From positions 1 through 64,000 of the forward strand of contig JANNBM010000023.1 in NCBI GenBank assembly GCA_031385445.1: 64,000 nt of DNA, read 5' to 3'. Below, piece after piece: positions 1 through 7,432 of the stretch. How positions within the stretch are numbered: the first letter of the stretch is position 1; the number at the start of each line of letters is the position of its first letter. The position numbers were made by a program, and so were the translations under genes. This stretch comes from CAIYZT01 sp031385445 (GTDB lineage Bacteria; Pseudomonadota; Alphaproteobacteria; Rhodobacterales; Rhodobacteraceae). Below the pieces are notes generated by a model that was not told the origin of the DNA, did not search any database, and saw nothing but the letters and a program-made list of their open reading frames with translations.

Positions 1-411
1 GGCCTGCTGGCCTCGCTGGAGGTGTTGTGCGCCGAATTCGGCGAGCGGCTGGGGGTGGCGATGCAGACCCGCTTCTCGCCTAGCCGGCTGACCCGCAGCG
101 CCGACCTGACGGTGTTCCGGCTGGTGCAGGAGTCGCTGAACAACATCGCCAAGCACTGCCAGCCGACCCTGGTGACGGTCGACATCGACGACCTGGGCGA
201 CCAGGCCCGCATCACGGTGGCCGACGACGGCGCCGGATTCGACACCAGCCGGGTCGGCAGCGCACGCCACGGCCTGATCGGCATGCGCTACCGGGTCGAG
301 GCCGAGGCCGGCCAGCTGCGGGTGGAATCCGAGCCGGGGCGGGGAACGCGCATCATCGCCTGCCTGCCCCAGTCCCGGGAAACGGCGGCGGCCAGCGAGT
401 CCGCGCTGTAG
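1..411 (+). CDS. Sensor histidine kinase, C-terminal part (NarL/UhpB type), 5' end outside the window
   Basis: The reading frame is open from base 1, so this is the last 136 residues of a longer protein. The remaining part is the end of a HisKA_3 dimerisation region followed by a compact HATPase_c domain: the N-box (ESLNNIAKH), the G1 box (VADDGAGFD) and the glycine-rich G2 region (HGLIGMRYR, EPGRGTRI) are all visible. This is the arrangement of two-component kinases that pair with LuxR/NarL response regulators. Sensor domains and the phospho-acceptor histidine are missing. The codon usage is very GC-rich, unlike genes after position 1550, and matches the next three genes. No response regulator is visible downstream, so the stimulus cannot be guessed. 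Confidence 0.85.
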   Translation, partial: GLLASLEVLCAEFGERLGVAMQTRFSPSRLTRSADLTVFRLVQESLNNIAKHCQPTLVTVDIDDLGDQARITVADDGAGFDTSRVGSARHGLIGMRYRVEAEAGQLRVESEPGRGTRIIACLPQSRETAAASESAL

Positions 412-572
412 GCCTGCGCCTACAGCGGCCGGCACCACTGGCCGACAAGCGGCCGCGGCGCCTGCCGGTCGGCGCGGACCGCCCGGCCGCCTACGATAAC
501 TCCATCGCAGCGAGGGTTCGCTGCGAAGCACCCCGGGTCGGCACGCGCCACCCGCTGCCCAGGAGTTCCGCC

Positions 573-737
573 ATGCTGCACTACGCCGTCGTGTTCTTTG
601 TCATCGCGCTGATCGCTGCGCTGTTCGGTTTCGGCGGCCTGGCCGCCGGCGCCGCGGGCATCGCCAAGATTCTGTTCTTCGTGTTCGTGATCATGGCCGT
701 GGCCACCTTCCTGTTCGGACTGCTTCGCAAGACCTGA
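573..737 (+). CDS. DUF1328 small membrane protein
   Basis: A 54-residue, almost entirely hydrophobic peptide with two membrane segments (about residues 4-24 and 32-51) separated by a glycine/alanine-rich turn, ending in a short basic tail. This is the typical size and pattern of the DUF1328 (YtjA-like) family, widespread in proteobacteria and often near stress-response genes; its biochemical role is unknown. A Shine-Dalgarno sequence (CAGGAG) lies 7 bases before the ATG. The following gene uses an almost identical leader (CAGGAGTTCC), so the two are probably expressed together. Confidence 0.8.
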   Translation: MLHYAVVFFVIALIAALFGFGGLAAGAAGIAKILFFVFVIMAVATFLFGLLRKT

Positions 738-798
738 CCACCCGCGTGGTGCCCCGCCGACCGCCGCGCCCCCTTCCCACGACCCCAGGAGTTCCAGA

Positions 799-1209
799 AT
801 GAACCAGTCCACCACCTCGCACTCCAATAACGGCGAAGTCCGTTCGTCGCTGCGTTCGCAGGTCGAGCCGATGGCCGATGCCGTGGCCGAGAGGGCCGAC
901 CGGGCGCTCGCCACCTCGATCAGCGTGGCCAACGACGCCATCGACGCGGCGCACGACGCCGTCGGGCGGCTCGGCGACGGCGCCTCGGAAGCGCTGCAGC
1001 GCGCCAGCGTGCAGGCCAGCCGGCTGGCCCGGCTGGGCATCGACAAGGCCCGCGGCGCCGGCCACGAGGTGCGCTACCGGATCGAACGCGCCGGCGACCA
1101 GACGGTGGGCTACATCCGCCACGAGCCGGTGAAGTCCATCGCCATCGCCGCCGCGGTGGGCGCCGGGCTGGCCGTGCTGGTGGCCCTGCTGGCCCGACCG
1201 CGGCGCTGA
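799..1209 (+). CDS. DUF883 family (ElaB/YqjD-like) membrane-anchored protein
   Basis: 136 residues: a hydrophilic, alanine-rich helical N-terminal two thirds (about residues 20-100), then a single C-terminal membrane segment (about 112-131) preceded by the family's EPVKSIAIAA-type motif and ending in a short arginine tail. In E. coli the ElaB/YqjD/YgaM family is C-terminally anchored in the inner membrane and YqjD binds ribosomes in stationary phase; the same role here is inferred. It sits between a DUF1328 peptide and another small protein with a C-terminal membrane segment, a neighbourhood reminiscent of stress clusters in gammaproteobacteria. A good ribosome site (AGGAG) precedes the ATG. 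Confidence 0.8.
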   Translation: MNQSTTSHSNNGEVRSSLRSQVEPMADAVAERADRALATSISVANDAIDAAHDAVGRLGDGASEALQRASVQASRLARLGIDKARGAGHEVRYRIERAGDQTVGYIRHEPVKSIAIAAAVGAGLAVLVALLARPRR

Positions 1210-1255
1210 ACGGGCCGGACGTCCCACCGGCCCGACCCGCTGTCGACGGGTCGAC

Positions 1256-1289
1256 AGGGCATCCCACGCGCCCGCGCGCGGGATGCCCT
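1256..1289 (+). terminator. GC-rich hairpin after the YqjD-like gene
   Basis: A perfect 10-bp inverted repeat (AGGGCATCCC with GGGATGCCCT) whose 14-base loop can pair further through alternating C/G. It ends in a short T run. It lies 46 bases after the YqjD-like stop codon and is best read as a terminator or processing hairpin. Confidence 0.5.
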
Positions 1290-1312
1290 TTCCAACTTCC
1301 AGGCCCGCCCTC

Positions 1313-1531
1313 ATGACCACCACCCAACTGCCCGTCCTCCCCGCCGCGTCGTTGCACGATGACCTGCAGGCCGCGTTGGGCCGGCACCTGCTGCACTGCC
1401 GCCAGGCCCGCGGCCGCTGGTTCGCCACCGCGTCCTGGGCCGAGCGCGCCCATGGGCTGCTCGCCCCGCGTCTGATCACCACCGTGCTCGGCGCCAGCGC
1501 CCTGCTGTGGCTGTGCCGCTGGTGGGCCTGA
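1313..1531 (+). CDS. Small protein with C-terminal membrane segment, unknown function
   Basis: 72 residues: a polar, arginine- and histidine-containing N-terminal half and a hydrophobic C-terminal segment (about residues 50-71) rich in leucine and tryptophan. Position after a YqjD-like gene recalls the yqjD-yqjE-yqjK group of E. coli, but I do not recognise the family. The ATG at 1313 is preferred to one at 1283, because the latter lies inside the right arm of the preceding hairpin; neither has a clear ribosome site. Its stop codon (1529-1531) lies about 20 bases before the point where the sequence becomes pstA, so the C terminus may be native or may be created by the joint. Confidence 0.5.
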   Translation: MTTTQLPVLPAASLHDDLQAALGRHLLHCRQARGRWFATASWAERAHGLLAPRLITTVLGASALLWLCRWWA

Positions 1532-1550
1532 ATTGGCCAGCCAGGCGTTC
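1531..1550. other. Probable joint between two unrelated genomes
   Basis: Upstream is a GC-rich, Xanthomonadaceae-like segment; downstream the frame immediately reads the middle of PstA (PKNRWTDLIEVN...). The first PstA-like codon is around 1550; the roughly 18 bases between the TGA at 1529-1531 and that codon are not recognisably pstA. There is no insertion sequence, tRNA or integrase at the point. The simplest reading is a chimeric contig. Confidence 0.7.
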
Positions 1551-2119
1551 CCAAAAACCGCTGGACCGACCTGATCGAGGTGAACATCGCCAATCTGGCC
1601 GCCGTGCCGTCAATCGTTTACGGAATCCTCGGCCTTGCGATCTTTATCAACTTCGCCGGGCTGCCGCAGTCCGCGCCCCTAGTTGGCGGGCTCGTGCTGA
1701 CGCTGATGAGCCTGCCGCGCATCATCATCCCGACCCGCGCCGCGCTGAAGGCCGTGCCGCCTTCGATCCGCGATGCGGCGCTTGGCGTTGGCGCGTCGCG
1801 GCTGCAATGCGTGCTGCATCATGTCCTGCCGCTGGCGATGCCGGGCATTCTGACCGGGGTGATCATCGGCCTTGCGCAGGCACTCGGCGAGACGGCGCCC
1901 CTGTTGCTGATCGGAATGGTGGCCTTTGTCCGCGATTTTCCGGGCGGGCTGTTTGATCCGGCCACGGCTTTGCCTGTACAGGTGTACAATTGGACCACGC
2001 GCGGCGATCCCGGCTTTGTCGAACGGGCCTCGGGGGCGATCATCGTGCTTTTGGTCTTTCTTTTGGTGATGAATGCCGCCGCGATCTATCTGCGCCGCAA
2101 ATTCGAACGCCGCTGGTAG
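1550..2119 (+). CDS. pstA: Phosphate ABC transporter permease PstA, 5'-truncated
   Basis: About 189 residues of the C-terminal half of PstA, one of the two inner-membrane permease subunits of the high-affinity phosphate importer PstSCAB. Visible are membrane segments and the cytoplasmic EAA-like loop with the glycine needed to contact PstB (the A-A-L-G-V-G-A-S region near 1780-1800). The frame stays open back to the TGA at 1531, but residues before PKNRW do not look like PstA, and the N-terminal 200 or so residues plus pstC and pstS are absent. A GTG at 1580 would give an artificially short protein; the gene is cut, not reannotated. It is followed after 8 bases by pstB. Confidence 0.88.
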   Translation, partial: PKNRWTDLIEVNIANLAAVPSIVYGILGLAIFINFAGLPQSAPLVGGLVLTLMSLPRIIIPTRAALKAVPPSIRDAALGVGASRLQCVLHHVLPLAMPGILTGVIIGLAQALGETAPLLLIGMVAFVRDFPGGLFDPATALPVQVYNWTTRGDPGFVERASGAIIVLLVFLLVMNAAAIYLRRKFERRW

Positions 2120-2127
2120 GTGAAAGT

Positions 2128-2922
2128 ATGAAAGATATGAACATGGAGCCCGGTGTCTTGATCCAGTCCAATAAAATCGAAGCCCGCAAGGTGCAGGTTT
2201 TCTACGGCACCAACCATGCCATAAAGGATGTCGATGTCGACATTCTTGACAAGACGGTGACGGCCTTCATCGGTCCGTCGGGCTGCGGCAAATCTACCTT
2301 TCTGCGCTGCCTCAACCGGATGAATGACACAATCGACACCTGCCGCGTTGAAGGGCTGATCACGATTGAAGGCGAGGATATCAACGATCCGCGTGTCGAT
2401 CCGGTGCAATTGCGCGCCAAGGTCGGGATGGTGTTCCAAAAGCCGAACCCGTTCCCCAAATCAATCTACGACAACGTGGCCTATGGCCCGAAAATCCACG
2501 GGCTTACCCGCTCCAAGGCGGATCTGGACGGCGTGGTCGAAAGCTGCCTGCGCAAGGCGGCGCTGTGGAACGAGGTTAAGGACCGGCTTTCCGCGCCCGG
2601 CACCAGCTTGTCTGGCGGCCAGCAGCAGCGCCTGTGCATCGCGCGCGCCATTGCGACCTCGCCCGAGGTTCTGTTGATGGACGAGCCGTGCTCGGCGCTG
2701 GACCCGATTGCAACCGCGCAGGTCGAAGAGTTGATCGATGAGTTGCGCAGCCAGTTTTCGGTGGTCATCGTGACCCATTCGATGCAGCAAGCGGCCCGCG
2801 TGTCGCAGCGCACCGCATTTTTCCACCTGGGGCTCGTGGTCGAATATGGCGAGACCAGCCAGATTTTCACCAACCCAAAAGATCCACGCACCGAATCCTA
2901 TATCACCGGCCGGATCGGCTAA
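2128..2922 (+). CDS. pstB: Phosphate ABC transporter ATP-binding protein PstB
   Basis: 264 residues. Energises phosphate import by PstSCA and takes part in PhoU-dependent signalling. Walker A (GPSGCGKST, about residues 48-56), Q-loop (FQKPNPFP), ABC signature (LSGGQQQRL), Walker B (LLMDEPCSAL) and the switch histidine (IVTHSM) are all intact. The ATG at 2128 is chosen because it follows pstA by 8 bases with a good AGGTGAA ribosome site and gives the usual family length; longer readings upstream run inside pstA. Second gene of the remaining pstA-pstB-phoU-phoB operon. Confidence 0.97.
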   Translation: MKDMNMEPGVLIQSNKIEARKVQVFYGTNHAIKDVDVDILDKTVTAFIGPSGCGKSTFLRCLNRMNDTIDTCRVEGLITIEGEDINDPRVDPVQLRAKVGMVFQKPNPFPKSIYDNVAYGPKIHGLTRSKADLDGVVESCLRKAALWNEVKDRLSAPGTSLSGGQQQRLCIARAIATSPEVLLMDEPCSALDPIATAQVEELIDELRSQFSVVIVTHSMQQAARVSQRTAFFHLGLVVEYGETSQIFTNPKDPRTESYITGRIG

Positions 2923-2931
2923 GGGGGCTTC

Positions 2932-3642
2932 ATGACCAACAACCAACATATCCTGCGCGCCTTTGACCGCGATCTTGAAACCGTTCAGGCGCTGATCATG
3001 CGCATGGGCGGTCTGGTGGAGGCGGCCCTTGCCGATGCCGCCAAGGCGCTGGAAACGCAGGACGAAGAGCTGGCTGAAAAGGTCCGGCTGGGCGACACGG
3101 CGATTGACGCGATCGAAGAAGAGATCAACAGCGAATGCGCGCGGCTGATTGCCTTGCGCGCACCGATGGGCAGCGATCTGCGCATTGTGCTGTCGGTGAT
3201 CAAGATCGCTGCCAATCTGGAACGCTGCGGCGATTACGCCAAGAACCTCGCAAAACGCTCCAAGGTTCTGGCCACCCTGACCGCCATTCCCGGTGCCAGC
3301 GTATCGCTGCGCCGCATGGGCCGTCTGGTGGGTCTTCTGCTCAAAGATGCGCTTGACGCTTTTATCGCCCGTGACGCGGTTCTGGCCGAAGATGTGCGCC
3401 AGCGTGACCATGAAGTGGACCAGATGTACAACACCCTTTTCCGCGAGTTTCTGACCCATATGATGGAAGACCCCCGCAACATTTCGGCTTGTATGCACCT
3501 GCATTTCATCGCCAAAAACATCGAACGGGTCGGCGATCACGCCACATCGATCGCCGAACAGGTGATCTACCTCGCCACCGGTTCCTTGCCCGGCGAAGCG
3601 CGCCCCAAGGCAGAAGCCGTCAGCAGCCGGGCCAGTGAATGA
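2932..3642 (+). CDS. phoU: Phosphate transport regulator PhoU
   Basis: 236 residues of two PhoU repeats, each a three-helix bundle (about residues 20-105 and 125-210) with the metal-binding E/DxxxD patterns (for example near CGDYAKNLAKR and VGDHATSIAEQ). PhoU links the activity of the Pst transporter to the PhoR kinase, keeping PhoB inactive when phosphate is plentiful. It starts 9 bases after pstB and its stop overlaps the start of phoB by four bases (ATGA), implying translational coupling. Confidence 0.97.
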   Translation: MTNNQHILRAFDRDLETVQALIMRMGGLVEAALADAAKALETQDEELAEKVRLGDTAIDAIEEEINSECARLIALRAPMGSDLRIVLSVIKIAANLERCGDYAKNLAKRSKVLATLTAIPGASVSLRRMGRLVGLLLKDALDAFIARDAVLAEDVRQRDHEVDQMYNTLFREFLTHMMEDPRNISACMHLHFIAKNIERVGDHATSIAEQVIYLATGSLPGEARPKAEAVSSRASE

Positions 3643-4322
3643 GCAAGGCCATGGTTCTTCTGGTCGAAGACGAGCCGGCCCAGCGCGAGGTTTTGCGCTA
3701 TAACCTTGAGGCCGAGGGTTATCTGGTCGTCTGCGCCAAAGACGGTGATGAGGCGCTGGAGCGCGTGGCCGAAGCGGTGCCGGACCTGATCCTGCTGGAC
3801 TGGATGTTGCCGCATGTCTCGGGGATCGAGGTTTGCCGCCGTCTGCGCCTGCGACCCGACACCCGCGCGGTTCCGGTGATCATGCTGTCGGCGCGATCTG
3901 AGGAAGTGGACAAACTGCGCGGCTTTGAAACCGGGGCCGATGACTATGTCAGCAAACCCTATTCGCTGGCCGAGTTGATGGCCCGCCTGCGCGCCCAACT
4001 GCGCCGGGTGCGGCCCTCGGCGGCGGGGCAGGTTCTGGAGTGGGGCGATCTTCAATTGGACAGCACCACCCACCGCGTCATGCGGGCGGGCGGTGATTTG
4101 AAACTCGGGCCGACCGAATTTCGCCTGCTGGCCACGTTTCTGGAACGCCCCGGACGGGTTTTCAGCCGCGAGGCGCTGCTGGACCGGGTTTGGGGGCGCG
4201 ACATCTATGTCGACAGCCGCACGGTGGACGTTCATATCGGGCGCCTGCGCAAGGCGCTGATGGCAAACGGCGGCGATGATCCGCTGCGCACAGTGCGCGG
4301 CGCGGGATATTCTTTGGGCTAG
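3639..4322 (+). CDS. phoB: Phosphate regulon response regulator PhoB
   Basis: 227 residues: receiver domain (about 5-118) with the acidic pocket (EDE near residues 9-11), phospho-acceptor aspartate in LLDWMLP (about residue 53) and the conserved lysine in SKPYS; then an OmpR/PhoB winged-helix domain (about 130-225). Placement at the end of pst-phoU identifies it as PhoB, activator of phosphate-starvation genes. phoR is not adjacent. Start codon overlaps the phoU stop. A double-hairpin element follows immediately. Confidence 0.95.
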   Translation: MSKAMVLLVEDEPAQREVLRYNLEAEGYLVVCAKDGDEALERVAEAVPDLILLDWMLPHVSGIEVCRRLRLRPDTRAVPVIMLSARSEEVDKLRGFETGADDYVSKPYSLAELMARLRAQLRRVRPSAAGQVLEWGDLQLDSTTHRVMRAGGDLKLGPTEFRLLATFLERPGRVFSREALLDRVWGRDIYVDSRTVDVHIGRLRKALMANGGDDPLRTVRGAGYSLG

Positions 4323-4326
4323 GATA

Positions 4327-4389
4327 CGATTTTTCTGCGAAAAATCACGACCTGTCTGAACCACAGCCTGATTTTTCGCAGAAAAATCG
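4327..4389. repeat. Double-hairpin inverted repeat between phoB and the nucleoside hydrolase gene
   Basis: Two 21-base arms (4327-4347 and 4369-4389) are exact reverse complements, separated by 21 bases. Each arm is itself almost palindromic: GATTTTTC-TGC-GAAAAATC. It can therefore fold as one long hairpin or as two small ones. It lies between converging genes and carries T runs on both strands, so a bidirectional terminator is likely; the nested symmetry also resembles a REP-type intergenic repeat. I did not see a second copy in the window. Confidence 0.8.
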
Positions 4390-4402
4390 TTGGCGGAACC
4401 GG

Positions 4403-5341
4403 TTAAAGCCGCGCCAGTCTTTCGGTCAGCAAATCAAAAAAGCCGTCCGCATCGACCGATCCGATGAACAGCGCATTCGCCGCCCGCCCGCTGACACCCC
4501 ACCAATCGGCCACGGTCATGCCCATGGTCAGTTCTGACTGGGTTTCAATCTCGACGTTGATGTGCCGCCCTTGGAACAGTTCGGGCTTTAAAAGATAGGC
4601 GATCACCGTTGGATCATGCAAAGGCGCGCCTTCGCTGCCGTATTTCTCCATATCAAACCGCTCAAAGAAATCGGCCCATTCCGCCGCCATATTCCCCACT
4701 TTGGTGCCCATGGCCCGAAACGCTTCGACCCGTTTGCGCGTTGTCACCACCTTATGCGTCACATCCAGCGGCATCACCACCAGGGGCGCGCCGGATTTGA
4801 ACACGATCTCGGCCGCCTCCGGATCGACATAGATGTTGAATTCCGCCGCCGGGGTGATGTTGCCAACCTCGAAATAGGCCCCGCCCATCAGCACGATCTG
4901 CTGCACGCGGCTTACAATATCGGGCGCTTTCAAGAACGCCGCCGCGATATTGGTCAGGGGGCCAAGCGGGCACAGGGTGACAGAGTGCGGCAGCTCATTG
5001 CGGAGGGTTTCTATGATGAAATCGACGCCGTGCTGTACTTGCAGCGCCATTTTGGGGTCTGGCAGGGCAGGGCCGTCTAGCCCGGTTTTGCCATGCACAT
5101 GCTCTGCCGTCACCAGCTTGCGTTTTAGCGGGCGCTCGCATCCGGCAAAAACCCGCATGTCGCCGCGCCCGGCCAGCTCGCAGATGATCCGGCTGTTCCG
5201 CTCGGTCAGCGCCAGCGGCACATTGCCCGCCACCGCGCAGATGCCCAAAACCTCCAGCTCCGGGCTGGCGAGCGCGAGCAGAATGGCAAAGGCGTCGTCT
5301 TGCCCCGGGTCGGTGTCGATGATGATTTTGCGCGCGGCCAT
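4403..5341 (-). CDS. Inosine/uridine-preferring nucleoside hydrolase
   Basis: 312 residues. Members hydrolyse the N-glycosidic bond of ribonucleosides to ribose and free base for salvage or catabolism. The calcium-binding signature DTDPGQDDA stands at residues 9-17, and the later conserved elements are present: CPLGPLTNIA, the MGG loop, the EFNIYVDPEAA segment and the catalytic-site histidine/aspartate near LHDPT. Length is normal. The ATG has an AGGAG ribosome site 6 bases upstream. It stands alone on the minus strand with no transporter or kinase nearby, so its preferred nucleoside is not deducible. Confidence 0.93.
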   Translation of the reverse strand: MAARKIIIDTDPGQDDAFAILLALASPELEVLGICAVAGNVPLALTERNSRIICELAGRGDMRVFAGCERPLKRKLVTAEHVHGKTGLDGPALPDPKMALQVQHGVDFIIETLRNELPHSVTLCPLGPLTNIAAAFLKAPDIVSRVQQIVLMGGAYFEVGNITPAAEFNIYVDPEAAEIVFKSGAPLVVMPLDVTHKVVTTRKRVEAFRAMGTKVGNMAAEWADFFERFDMEKYGSEGAPLHDPTVIAYLLKPELFQGRHINVEIETQSELTMGMTVADWWGVSGRAANALFIGSVDADGFFDLLTERLARL

Positions 5342-5395
5342 CGGGGTCTCCTGCTCGTTTCATCCCTTGTCGCCATTTCTGTCCAAATGGTCAAG

Positions 5396-5418
5396 AAAAA
5401 CGGGGCCCGAAAGCCCCG
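5396..5418 (-). terminator. Rho-independent terminator of the iron-binding protein gene
   Basis: On the minus strand, a CGGGGC/GCCCCG stem with a 6-base loop is followed directly by five T's, 25-45 bases after the stop codon at 5443. Confidence 0.8.
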
Positions 5419-5442
5419 CCTTCCTGCGATTTGTCGCCGTCC

Positions 5443-6444
5443 TCAGCCGTCGAAATCGACGGTCTCGATCAGCTTCAGCGCGTCCGGCCGCAACCGGGCA
5501 AGATCAATCAGGTTCAGGCTGTCTGGCGTAAAGTCCCCCCAGCTTTGCACCAGCGCCGAGCGCTCCACCCCCGGCTTGACCGGAAATTCGTGGTTCGTCT
5601 CGGCATAAATCTTTTGTGCCGTGTCCATGGTCAGCCATTCCATCAGCTTTTGCGCCGCGTCATGGTTCGGGGCCGCCTTGGTCATTGCAATACCAGAGAT
5701 GTTCATATGCGTGCCGCCGCCTTCGAACACCGGAAAGACGATTTGCACGGCATTGGCCGCCTCGGCCTGTTCGGGGTCGGCCAGCATCTGCCCGATATAA
5801 TAGGTGTTGCCGACGGCAATATCGCATTCCCCGGCCCAGATCGCCTTGACCTGATCGCGGTCCCCGCCTTCGGGTTTGCGGGCCAGATTGGCCTTGACCC
5901 CTTCAAGCCAGCTTTGGGTAAAGGCCGCGTCGTGATGGGCCAGAACGGCAGCGGTCAGCGCCACATTATAATCGCTGGAGCCGGAGCGCGTGCAGATCCG
6001 CCCTTTCCATTTGTCCGACGCAAGGTCCTCATAGGTCGTGACCTCGCCGGGGGCCACGCGGTCTTTGCTGGCATATACGATCCGCGCCCGCGTCGTCAGG
6101 GCGAACCAATTGTTGTCCGGATCGCGGAACTGCGCCGGAACATTGGCCTGCAGCACGTCCGATTCCACCGCCTGCGTGACCCCCGCCGCGACGATTTCGT
6201 TCAGGCGGGCAATGTCCACCGTCAGGATCAGATCGGCAGGTGAGCGGTCGCCCTCGGCGATCAGGCGCTCGGCCATGCCTTTGTCCACAAAGGCAATGTT
6301 CACCGCGATACCGGTTTCGGCGGTAAAGGCGTCCATCAACGGCTGGATCAGTTCGGGTTGGCGATGGGAATAGATGTTCACCTCTTCGGCAAATGCCGGC
6401 AGGGCACAGGTGGCAAGGGCCAGGGTCAGAAGCGGCAAGCGCAT
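5443..6444 (-). CDS. fbpA: Periplasmic iron(III)-binding protein of an ABC importer (FbpA/FutA family)
   Basis: 333 residues with a signal peptide (about 1-19, cleavage after AFA). The mature chain begins with the EVNIYSHRQ strand typical of ferric-binding proteins and carries the consecutive tyrosines (positions 215-216, in GNTYYIG) that ligate Fe3+, plus the early tyrosine/histidine pair at 25 and 27. It would capture ferric iron in the periplasm for an FbpBC-type transporter. No permease gene is beside it; an FbpC-like ATPase lies 11.6 kb away at 18067. A possible promoter and a clear terminator bracket it, so it is probably monocistronic. Confidence 0.9.
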   Translation of the reverse strand: MRLPLLTLALATCALPAFAEEVNIYSHRQPELIQPLMDAFTAETGIAVNIAFVDKGMAERLIAEGDRSPADLILTVDIARLNEIVAAGVTQAVESDVLQANVPAQFRDPDNNWFALTTRARIVYASKDRVAPGEVTTYEDLASDKWKGRICTRSGSSDYNVALTAAVLAHHDAAFTQSWLEGVKANLARKPEGGDRDQVKAIWAGECDIAVGNTYYIGQMLADPEQAEAANAVQIVFPVFEGGGTHMNISGIAMTKAAPNHDAAQKLMEWLTMDTAQKIYAETNHEFPVKPGVERSALVQSWGDFTPDSLNLIDLARLRPDALKLIETVDFDG

Positions 6445-6478
6445 TGTTTAGTCCTTTTGTCGGGTATTCTCTGATGCC

Positions 6479-6508
6479 CTTTTAGACGGTTTGAAAGCTG
6501 CGCGTCAA
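6479..6508 (-). promoter_or_regulatory. Candidate sigma70-type promoter for the iron-binding protein gene
   Basis: On the minus strand TTGACG and TAAAAG are separated by 18 bases, about 35 bases upstream of the ATG, in the short AT-rich gap after mazG. I found no convincing Fur or Irr box by eye. Confidence 0.35.
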
Positions 6509-6529
6509 TATCCTGAGTAAAAAAATCAA

Positions 6530-7378
6530 CTATCTATTTTGCAGGAGTTTTCCCTGCTTTTCCTCGGCCTTTGCCCGGTTCCAAAGTCTGTCCATCTCGG
6601 CCAGGTCCGATTGATCGGGGCTGCGGCCCGCCTCTGCCAGCCAGTCCTCGATCCTTGAAAACCGGCGGGTAAACTTGGCGTTGGCCGCGCGCAGAGCGGC
6701 CTCGGGGTCAACCTTCAGGTGCCGGGCGAGGTTGGCCATGACGAACAACAGATCGCCGAACTCTTCTCGCACCTCTGCCTCGGTCAGGCTGTCGCGCGCT
6801 TCGACCAATTCAGCGGCTTCTTCGGTGATCTTGGCCAGAACCTCTTCGGTCGAGGGCCAATCAAACCCCACCCGCGCCGCCCGCTTTTGCAGTTTCACCG
6901 CCCGTGTCAGCGCAGGCAGGCCCAGCGCCACCCCGTCCAGAACCCGCACCGGACCGCGCTCGGCGGCCTTGATCTTCTCCCAGTCGGCGGTCTGCTGCTC
7001 GGCCGATTTCTCGCGACTTTCGCTGCCAAAGACATGCGGATGGCGCGCCACCATCTTATTCGAAATGGCGCGCACCACATCGTCAAAGCTGAAAAGCCCC
7101 GCCTGTTCGGCCATTTCGGCATGAAACACCACCTGCAGCAGCAAATCGCCCAACTCTCCGGGCAATTCCGCCCAGGCCTGCCGCTCGATCGCGTCCGCCA
7201 CCTCGTGCGCCTCTTCGATCGTGTAGGGCGCGATGGTGGCAAAGGTCTGTTCGGTATCCCAAGGGCAGCCGGTCTGTGGATCGCGCAGGCGCCGCATGAT
7301 CTGGCGCAAACGCAGGATGTCGCCATCCGGATGCGCGGCGAGTTGCTGCGATGTGTCGTCAGAATGTGCCTTGGCCAT
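6530..7378 (-). CDS. mazG: Nucleoside triphosphate pyrophosphohydrolase MazG
   Basis: 282 residues with two tandem MazG domains. The first (about residues 20-125) has the CPWD signature and the ExxE...ExxD metal site (EEAHEVADAIE then ELGDLL); the second (about 165-255) has its own EEAAEL/EFGDLL pair. MazG hydrolyses non-canonical or excess NTPs to NMP and pyrophosphate, a housekeeping role that also modulates ppGpp levels in E. coli. Ribosome site GGAG lies upstream of the ATG. The divergent M20 hydrolase starts 54 bases away. Confidence 0.95.
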   Translation of the reverse strand: MAKAHSDDTSQQLAAHPDGDILRLRQIMRRLRDPQTGCPWDTEQTFATIAPYTIEEAHEVADAIERQAWAELPGELGDLLLQVVFHAEMAEQAGLFSFDDVVRAISNKMVARHPHVFGSESREKSAEQQTADWEKIKAAERGPVRVLDGVALGLPALTRAVKLQKRAARVGFDWPSTEEVLAKITEEAAELVEARDSLTEAEVREEFGDLLFVMANLARHLKVDPEAALRAANAKFTRRFSRIEDWLAEAGRSPDQSDLAEMDRLWNRAKAEEKQGKLLQNR

Positions 7379-7432
7379 TGTGGCGCTCTCCGTTTTGCGG
7401 TCAGGTTACGGGGTGTTTTGCAGGAGTCTCCC

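Noticed and set aside
1283..1531. Longer start (ATG at 1283) for the small protein before the joint
   Set aside because: The codon lies inside the right arm of a terminator-like hairpin and has no ribosome site.
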